Of a stretch of 14,161 nucleotides of DNA, positions 8,679-14,161 are shown piece by piece. The DNA is from Candolleomyces eurysporus. Its lineage: Eukaryota; Basidiomycota; Agaricomycetes; Agaricales; Psathyrellaceae. The stretch lies in contig JANBPK010001033.1 in NCBI GenBank assembly GCA_027579435.1, positions 1 through 14,161 on the forward strand, read 5' to 3'. The first letter of the stretch is position 1, and each line of letters starts with the position of its first letter. Under the pieces are notes generated by a model. It made no database searches. It saw only the letters and a list, made by a program, of their open reading frames with translations, and was not told the origin of the DNA. The translations under genes and the position numbers were made by a program.

Positions 8679-8911
8679 TGTGGCGTACGGCCCTAGTCGT
8701 GGCTGGTAAGCGTCGAGAGGGGCAAGTAGGACACACGAGGAACCCGGATAGAACTGAGTAAAACTATCGGATTCGCTAAGAGTAAAATAGTTAACAGTCG
8801 ACAGTAGATATAGAAAATATCGGTGTACAAATAATAGTAAATACGAAGGGTAAATAGAAGGTAAATAAAGAATATAATCAGACAGGTATAGTCCGGAGTA
8901 AATCCGTTACA
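8679..8911 (-). repeat. 3' LTR of the Ty3/gypsy element (inner boundary firm, outer tentative)
   Basis: In element sense the LTR starts TGTAACGGATTTACTCC right after the purine tract; on the + strand it ends ...CCGTTACA at 8911. The outer end was placed at 8679 because the + strand there starts TGTGGCGTACGG, giving a TG...CA-bounded 233-bp LTR. Other TGT starts at 8613, 8589 and 8540 would give longer LTRs. The 8760-8890 part is AT-rich, as expected for LTR promoter and polyadenylation signals. Comparison with the 5' LTR beyond the window would settle the outer end. Confidence 0.6.
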
Positions 8912-8925
8912 TGCGCCCTCCTGGT
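8912..8925 (-). promoter_or_regulatory. Polypurine tract for plus-strand priming
   Basis: On the - strand the sequence reads CCAGGAGGGCGCA immediately before the LTR start TGTAAC. A short G/A-rich run abutting the 3' LTR is the standard primer for plus-strand cDNA synthesis in LTR retrotransposons. It lies about 105 bp past the polyprotein stop. Confidence 0.65.
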
Positions 8926-9030
8926 ATTCGTAGAATGCCAAAATTCAATCGAAAGAAGTAAAAGAGATAGAAAAAATAGACTTGTTCAGTGAGTAAGAGC
9001 CCGTTCGGGGAAGCTGTCGGCCCATGCGTA

Positions 9031-11922
9031 TCACGCCGGTCCCATTTGTTCGTCGGGGGGAACATTGAAAGCGTCGATTTCCATGAAGTTGGTGCCCTCG
9101 ACTTCATCGGGGAATTCAATAAATTCATTCATGAAGTCATCGAAGATCTGACTTTTGTCAACGATGGCGGTGGGGTTGGTGGCCTCGAGGGACAAGTCGG
9201 TGGTGCGTATTTCGTTATCTTCCGTAGTTCCGGGCTGGCGGTGCTGACTCTTGACCTTCTTTCGGCGCTTTGCAGGTTTCTGCCCTTTGTACAAGGACTC
9301 GGACGTAGGTTCGGGGTGATTACCCCAAGTAGAATCAGGCAGAGAGCCGATTACTCCTTCGATTCGATCGAGGAGGGACACTTTCTCGATGGTAACCGGT
9401 GGTATAGTTCCATCGACGTCTTCAGAAGCAGGGACACGCCCTCCATCCGGAGTGGCATCGGTCTGGGTCGCAGGTGGAGTAGAGTCGCGACGGAATGGGG
9501 GAGTCGGAGCTCGTCGAACTGGGGAAACCGTGGGGGATCGACGCGAGCGTCGGGGAGAGCTCGAACGGGAGCTACGGGACCGCGCACGTTGAGTTCTGAA
9601 GGTCGAACGGGAGCGAGGGCGACGACTGTTCCGGTAGGGCTGGTACTCGTGCCGATCATGATTGTATCGTCGTGATTGTGGGACGTAAGGAGCACGAGCT
9701 GGGATAGGAGCAGGCAATGGACCGGCAGGTCGAGAACTGATGCGTCGCTCAGCGTTGTGGCCGTTCATTCCGGTGACAAAGGAGTGTTGAGCTCCAACAG
9801 ACTGAATGGTCGGCCCATAGATACGGGTAGGTGGCATGACAGCGGCAGGTTGTTCAACTGCTCCGATGGTGGAGTTGACGACTTGAATGAAGCTGTGTTT
9901 CATGAGGTCGTTTACCGCGTTGTCGAGTGCTGTAGGGGCTTGAGAAATTCGTTTGTACATCTTCTCGTTGAAGTGAAACTGCTCGATTCTGAGCGGTTCC
10001 TTGTCAGCCACCGCATCGCCGTGATCGTCGTAATAAGCGAGACCGCTGGGGTGGCCGTGCCAATGATTGTTGGTGATCTCCGCGACGAGAGTGTATCCAG
10101 CAGGTAAGACATCGACATTAGCCCCGCTCCGAATGGCGTCGTCGGTTAAACAGATCATGTACAGCTGGGCGGCGTGTAAGACGAGTGGTGGAAGATCCTG
10201 GCGACTCCTGGAATCGGGTACGAAGGCGAGATACAATTCTTCAGACACTCGAGTGAAGCCGGGCTGACCGATTGACGGGTACTGAGGACAGGGGGACGCA
10301 TCGAATGCGAATTGCAACCATGGTGGTGAGTGAATTCCACGATGCGGTCTATTTCGTCTGTCTCGTCCTTGGCGTGACTGCTGGTCGGGATTATAGCGAG
10401 AGGAATAGGAGGGTCGATAAGAGTCAACGTGGGGAGCACGCCGCCGATTGCGATCGCCGTTCATGAAGCCGATTCCTCCTAAAAATATCTCCGGGTCATC
10501 AGTTGGGGGAGAACCTTTTCCGTCGGTGAGCTCTCCTATTTGTGTAATTTCTAATGCCTCCAGATACTCCGAAATCGCCTGAGTATCACGGACTTGGTCA
10601 TATGGGAGCCAAGTGATATCGCCAGCTTTCCATCTGACTTCGAACATCGCATGCTTTCCTGTCCCCTTGTGGGATATAATATGATCAACTGCCCACTCGG
10701 TTCTCATCATTTCGTCGCTTTGAGCTGAGATCTGAGACTCCAGCCTTCCAGGGAATAGACGGTCATTGTTGGGTTTGTGAATTCGCAGTAAGGACGCATG
10801 GAAGACATCGTGAACACCTCGGGACTTCAAAGAATCTGGTAATTCAATCCGGAATGAGTGATTCTTGAAATCTTTGAGAATCTTGTAAGGGCCAGTGTAC
10901 TTGGGGACGAGCTTTCGAGCTAATCCTCGGGGAAATGTCATATTCTTGGTTGAGACATAAACGAGATCCCCTTCGGTAAACGGTGCCACACGTCGGTGTC
11001 TGTTAGCTTCACGCGTCTGTTTCACTCGGGCTGCTAAGATACTGTCGTGCGCTTCAATGAGCGCCAACTTTTTCTTGAGTGCCCAATTACGGACAGCGGG
11101 AAACTCATCCTTTCCAGCTGAATCCCAAAGCATCGCTCGGGGGAGTCGTCCTGTGTTCAGGAAGAATGGTGAAAATCCGGTGCTCTCGGATCGGGAACAG
11201 TTGATTGCGAACTCAACTGCTGGTATCTTTTGTACCCAATCGGTCTGCTTATCGCTAATGCACTGCCTCAACATTTGAGTTACCGTCCTGTTGGCTCGCT
11301 CAGTGGATCCGTCCGTTTGAGGATGATACGCCGAAGACATCCGAAGCTTGGTTCCCATGAGTTTGTGCAAGCGCTGCCAAAAGACGCTTGTAAAAAGCTT
11401 GTCTCGGTCGCTTACAATATCCCGTGGGATACCATGATGCTTGTAAACCTCTTCGAACATAAGCTNGGCCATTTCCTTCGCAGTAAGATCGGTTCGGCAA
11501 GGGACAAGATGGACCATTCCGGTGAGTAAGCAGATTATGACTGCAAGACTATCATATGAACCATTTCGATTGGATGAAGTTGGGAGCGGTCCGACAAAAT
11601 CAACTCCTACTGCTTCCCATGGCGAGGTTGGTACTGGGAGCGGGTTCAGGAGACCAAATGGTTTCTGATTGTCAGGCTTGCTTTGCTTGCAAGTAACGCA
11701 TGTTTCGCAAAACGCTTTCGTATCAGACACCAGATCCTTCCACCATACTCGTTCTCTAAGGTAGGCAGTCGTTTTACTAGCTCCAAGGTGTGCCAGTAGC
11801 GAGTGAGCTTCGTCAATGATCAGTTCACGAGCACTTCTTCTATTGATAAGGATCTTTGGAACGCATAGAAGCTTTTGGCCGTCCTCTTTGAGATAAATGA
11901 GTCCGTCAGACACTTCAAAGTT
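9031..11922 (-). CDS. pol: Retrotransposon polyprotein, downstream part: integrase, chromodomain and C-terminal extension
   Basis: Open from just after the TGA at 11923-11925 to TGA 9031-9033, in the same frame as the upstream part. Counting residue 1 at 11911-11913 (a GTG, not an independent start): the integrase zinc finger uses H37, H42, C72 and C75. The catalytic triad is D105, D169 and E205, giving the exact DD35E spacing (codons at 11599, 11407 and 11299). The conserved Asp-Arg normally after the first strand (VVID-R type) reads Cys-Leu at 128-129. A GPY/F-like segment (KYTGPYKI) is at 338-345. A chromodomain-like stretch at about 405-455 (VDHIISHKG...FEVRWKAGDITWLPYDQV) would target integration to chromatin marks. 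Residues ~481-960 form an unusual extension, described separately. Residue 150 is unresolved because of N at 11466. Integrase inserts the cDNA into nuclear DNA. Confidence 0.85.
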   Translation of the reverse strand, partial: NFEVSDGLIYLKEDGQKLLCVPKILINRRSARELIIDEAHSLLAHLGASKTTAYLRERVWWKDLVSDTKAFCETCVTCKQSKPDNQKPFGLLNPLPVPTSPWEAVGVDFVGPLPTSSNRNGSYDSLAVIICLLTGMVHLVPCRTDLTAKEMAXLMFEEVYKHHGIPRDIVSDRDKLFTSVFWQRLHKLMGTKLRMSSAYHPQTDGSTERANRTVTQMLRQCISDKQTDWVQKIPAVEFAINCSRSESTGFSPFFLNTGRLPRAMLWDSAGKDEFPAVRNWALKKKLALIEAHDSILAARVKQTREANRHRRVAPFTEGDLVYVSTKNMTFPRGLARKLVPKYTGPYKILKDFKNHSFRIELPDSLKSRGVHDVFHASLLRIHKPNNDRLFPGRLESQISAQSDEMMRTEWAVDHIISHKGTGKHAMFEVRWKAGDITWLPYDQVRDTQAISEYLEALEITQIGELTDGKGSPPTDDPEIFLGGIGFMNGDRNRRRAPHVDSYRPSYSSRYNPDQQSRQGRDRRNRPHRGIHSPPWLQFAFDASPCPQYPSIGQPGFTRVSEELYLAFVPDSRSRQDLPPLVLHAAQLYMICLTDDAIRSGANVDVLPAGYTLVAEITNNHWHGHPSGLAYYDDHGDAVADKEPLRIEQFHFNEKMYKRISQAPTALDNAVNDLMKHSFIQVVNSTIGAVEQPAAVMPPTRIYGPTIQSVGAQHSFVTGMNGHNAERRISSRPAGPLPAPIPARAPYVPQSRRYNHDRHEYQPYRNSRRPRSRSTFRTQRARSRSSRSSSPRRSRRSPTVSPVRRAPTPPFRRDSTPPATQTDATPDGGRVPASEDVDGTIPPVTIEKVSLLDRIEGVIGSLPDSTWGNHPEPTSESLYKGQKPAKRRKKVKSQHRQPGTTEDNEIRTTDLSLEATNPTAIVDKSQIFDDFMNEFIEFPDEVEGTNFMEIDAFNVPPDEQMGPA
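9034..10473 (-). other. C-terminal extension of the polyprotein, Arg/Ser-rich with a possible globular core
   Basis: About 480 residues follow the chromodomain in the same frame. The first part (481-530) is basic and disordered. Residues ~531-690 have a mixed, well-ordered composition (PWLQFAFDASPCPQYP, then EELYLAFVPDS, LVLHAAQLYMICLTDDAI, VLPAGYTLVAEIT and EQFHFNEKMYKRIS) and may fold. Residues ~745-812 (nt 9478-9681) are an RS/SR-rich, proline-containing tract reminiscent of nucleic-acid-binding or nuclear speckle proteins. A lysine/arginine cluster (AKRRKKVK, 881-888) resembles a nuclear localisation signal. The final 40 residues are acidic. No enzyme motif was recognised. The frame is intact over its full length, so it was maintained as long as the rest of pol. 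Confidence 0.7.
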
Positions 11923-14161
11923 TCAGAATTGGGAAGGGTCTTCAATTATCGGCTTAAATACCGAGTCATTGAGGTATTTTCCTTGAAGTTCTTCTAGAAT
12001 ATTTACTCCGTCTGTGAATTGGATCATGTCCCAGAGTTTAGGACCCAGTGGAGCTCCATTCAATAGCGGATCAGAGGCGGGTATGACACTGTTNGAGGTA
12101 AGGCGCTTCTTTTTGCCGGGAATCTTGATCGTAATCTTCTGAGAATGGCTAGGCTCAGGCGCGGTGACCTTCTTTCTTTCCTGTACGTCGCCCTCCTGCT
12201 CTCGAGGTCCCTTGAGAGTAAAGTGTTTGGTCGCTGCGATCCGGGCAGCCCATTCACTGCTTGTTTCCTCCCGCCCCGTTTCAGCAGATGGCACAGTTCG
12301 ACGACTTCGGNGACTGGAGANAACGGCNGACAGTGCCTCAAGTCCTGTCAACAACGGCGCGGTTGATTTCGCTAAGCCAGAAGTATCGCTATCCGCAACA
12401 TCGAAGTATGTGTATTCCGAAGGAGCACGGATTGTCCCAGGTGCATCATTAGAGTACATACGTGATAAGCTGTCCGCTAACACGTTCTCGGTTCCTGGGA
12501 CATAGACAANGGTGAAGTCAAACGACGCGATCTTCTCCATCCAACGTGCCTTTCGTCCTGAAAGCTTTTCTTGGTCCAGTAAATGGATTAGACCCTTGTG
12601 GTCCGTAATCCATTGAAACTTAGCACCCTGCAGGATGTCGGCGTGTCGGAGCATGGATTCTACCCCAGCCAGCATTTCAACCTCGTGAGTCGGGTAATTC
12701 CTTTGAGCGTCATTTAACTTTGCCGAATAGAATGCAGCAACTTTCGCTGTTCGCCAATCATCACCCTGGCTAATGACTCCAGCGACACCAGTAGCGCAGC
12801 CGTCAGTGACCATCCAAATGGGTGCAGCCCCAGGTGAGTAATCCAAGGGCTTTCGACGATGTTCGCGAGCTTTGTGGACCAGGCGCTTGACGTCCTCGAA
12901 GGCCCGTTGCTCAGTGAAACCCCATCTGAAAGGTACCGTGTCTCCAGTTATTGCGCTCAATACTCCCATTGGAATTCTAACACCTGGAACATCGTCCGCG
13001 AGATATCCAACTGACCCCAGAAAGCCACGGAGCAGATCGCGGTTGGTAGGAGTTTTCCAAGCCAACACGCTATCCACCTTAGCAGGGTCCATGCGGATTC
13101 CGTGGTCGTCAACAACGTGGCCAAGAATATCGAGTTCAGGCACCAGAAACCTGAGTTTGCTACGACTCAGGTACAACTTCTCTCGTTTCAAAATCTCGAA
13201 GATTAATCGCAAGTGCTCGATGTGTTCTTTCAGAGTATCTGAATAGATGACGATATCGTCCAGGTACACATCCATAAAGCGACCAATGTACGGAGAGAAG
13301 ATGTGATTCATGAGAGCTTGATAAGTGGCAGGTGCGTTGCAGTCTCCTTGCTGGACGACGTGACTAACCATGTTTCCATCCGGTGTTGTCATAGCTGTTC
13401 TAGGTACATGCTCTGGTATCACTCGAATCTGCTCGTATGCAGCCTTCATGTCAAGTGAAGATCGGAATGGCTTATTAGCCAATCGACGAAGTATCCCTTC
13501 TATGTCAGGCAATGGTGAAGTAAGTTTCTTAGTGTTCTTATTCCTTTCCCTAAGATCAATGACCGTTCTTAACTCGGGTTTATCTTTCTTTGGTTTAGGA
13601 ATGAACAACATTGGGACCGTGTTTCCAGCGGAGGTAATCTCCCAACGTCCAGACTTCAAGTATTGATCTCGCTTTTCAGCCCATTGAGGACGGAAGACTT
13701 CCGGGCACTTTGATGGTCGCCACGGATAGACTTTCTTCTCGTCGATAAGAGGAACGGTGTGATTGATAGCGCGAAGCGGGGGTAATGGGATTTCATCCAA
13801 GTCCTTGCAGAGAGGCTCAGCCATCTTTTGTAACAAGGTGCGAGCTTCATCTACTTCTCTATCAGCAATGCTTATTCCACTAACAACAACCCTGGTAGTG
13901 GTATCCTCTTTGATTGGAAGAGAAGTAGCGCTTCCAATGACTACTCGAGCTGGATTGAGACCAACGCACACTTGGTGCTGGTATAGAAACGGAGTTCCCA
14001 AAATGAGATCGTAATTGCTGACATTTATGACGTCGAATCCTCTATCTTCATCGATATCCTGGTAAGCAATCCTCACTTTGACTTTCGAAGTGATCTTTGA
14101 CTTTGATCCTTGAACAGCAAGCTGGAGATTTAACGGATCGTCNAATTTCTCTCGCTTTAGC
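11923..14161 (-). CDS. pol: Retrotransposon polyprotein, upstream part: protease end, reverse transcriptase, RNase H (partial)
   Basis: The frame enters at the window edge (codon 14158-14160) and ends at TGA 11923-11925. The first ~75 codons (DVINVSNYDLILGTPFLY...) match the C-terminal half of fungal retropepsin-like proteases; the active-site Asp lies outside. Reverse transcriptase spans about 13614-13042: the first catalytic Asp is in SLDMKAAYEQIRV (codon 13450-13452) and YLDD is at 13255-13266. The usual FGLxNAP motif reads QQGDCNAPATYQ. RNase H spans about 12831-12451: Asp in VTDGCATG (12802-12804), Glu in THEVEML (12682-12684), Asp in WITDHKGL (12601-12603). All catalytic positions are present. 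A hydrophilic linker of about 130 residues follows, holding five of the ambiguous bases with the one at 12510. These enzymes copy element RNA into cDNA in virus-like particles. The stop falls where related polyproteins continue into integrase. Confidence 0.88.
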   Translation of the reverse strand, partial: LKREKXDDPLNLQLAVQGSKSKITSKVKVRIAYQDIDEDRGFDVINVSNYDLILGTPFLYQHQVCVGLNPARVVIGSATSLPIKEDTTTRVVVSGISIADREVDEARTLLQKMAEPLCKDLDEIPLPPLRAINHTVPLIDEKKVYPWRPSKCPEVFRPQWAEKRDQYLKSGRWEITSAGNTVPMLFIPKPKKDKPELRTVIDLRERNKNTKKLTSPLPDIEGILRRLANKPFRSSLDMKAAYEQIRVIPEHVPRTAMTTPDGNMVSHVVQQGDCNAPATYQALMNHIFSPYIGRFMDVYLDDIVIYSDTLKEHIEHLRLIFEILKREKLYLSRSKLRFLVPELDILGHVVDDHGIRMDPAKVDSVLAWKTPTNRDLLRGFLGSVGYLADDVPGVRIPMGVLSAITGDTVPFRWGFTEQRAFEDVKRLVHKAREHRRKPLDYSPGAAPIWMVTDGCATGVAGVISQGDDWRTAKVAAFYSAKLNDAQRNYPTHEVEMLAGVESMLRHADILQGAKFQWITDHKGLIHLLDQEKLSGRKARWMEKIASFDFTXVYVPGTENVLADSLSRMYSNDAPGTIRAPSEYTYFDVADSDTSGLAKSTAPLLTGLEALXAVXSSXRSRRTVPSAETGREETSSEWAARIAATKHFTLKGPREQEGDVQERKKVTAPEPSHSQKITIKIPGKKKRLTXNSVIPASDPLLNGAPLGPKLWDMIQFTDGVNILEELQGKYLNDSVFKPIIEDPSQF

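Larger units (their letters stand above)
8679..14161 (-). mobile_element. Chromodomain Ty3/gypsy LTR retrotransposon, 5' part cut off by the window edge
   Basis: Domain order protease (end only), reverse transcriptase, RNase H, integrase, chromodomain is that of chromoviruses, the Ty3/gypsy branch common in fungi. The 3' end is defined by a purine tract and an LTR starting TGTAAC (element sense). The 5' LTR, primer binding site, gag and the protease active site lie to the right of 14161. The polyprotein is open for 5.1 kb apart from one TGA, so the insertion is probably fairly young. Seven ambiguous bases lie within it, suggesting consensus problems between copies. The left boundary at 8679 is a proposal from the TGTGG end; target-site duplications cannot be tested with one end visible. 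Confidence 0.85.

Noticed and set aside
8989..9675. 228-codon + strand frame opposite the retrotransposon C-terminal region
   Set aside because: It is the mirror of the RS-rich, compositionally biased pol extension; the - strand frame is far longer and continuous with integrase.

Overview
The window looks like a gene-poor, repeat-rich stretch of a mushroom-forming (agaricomycete) basidiomycete genome. The evidence is short introns (50 to 75 nt) with GT-AG ends and CTGAC-like branch sites, a NACHT NTPase of the type expanded in these fungi, and a chromodomain-type Ty3/gypsy retrotransposon. No bacterial operon features, tRNA, rRNA or CRISPR array were seen.

Region 1 (about 347 to 6600, + strand) is an ancient direct tandem duplication of one NLR-like locus, flanks included. 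Copy B (2979-6264) is apparently complete: four exons, 1034 residues, with a long proline/serine-rich N-terminus, a NACHT ATPase with intact Walker A and Walker B motifs, and a short helical C-terminus without WD40, ankyrin or TPR repeats. Copy A (about 615-1769) is a relic. It has lost the promoter and first ~220 codons, and exactly 457 codons covering the entire NACHT part, yet the remaining frame and splice positions are still readable. The 5' flanks (347-600 and 2052-2326) and 3' flanks (about 1770-1975 and 6206-6490) of the two copies are also recognisably related.

Region 2 (6824 to about 7690, - strand) is a decayed gene resembling the C-terminal part of a fungal F-box/leucine-rich-repeat protein, with stops and frameshifts. 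It converges on copy B. From about 7700 to 8678 no convincing gene is seen.

Region 3 (about 8679 to the right edge, - strand) is most of a chromodomain Ty3/gypsy element. In element order it holds the end of the protease domain (entering at 14161), reverse transcriptase, RNase H, a linker, integrase, chromodomain, a ~480-residue arginine/serine-rich C-terminal extension, a polypurine tract and one LTR. The 5' LTR, gag and protease active site lie beyond the window. The polyprotein is open over 5.1 kb except for one in-frame TGA at 11923-11925, between RNase H and integrase. Seven of the eight ambiguous bases of the window fall in this element.

The points most worth a second look are the large C-terminal extension of the retrotransposon polyprotein, the precise in-frame loss of the NACHT domain in NLR copy A, and the unusual proline-rich N-terminus of copy B. 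No wholly new biological system could be shown from sequence alone.
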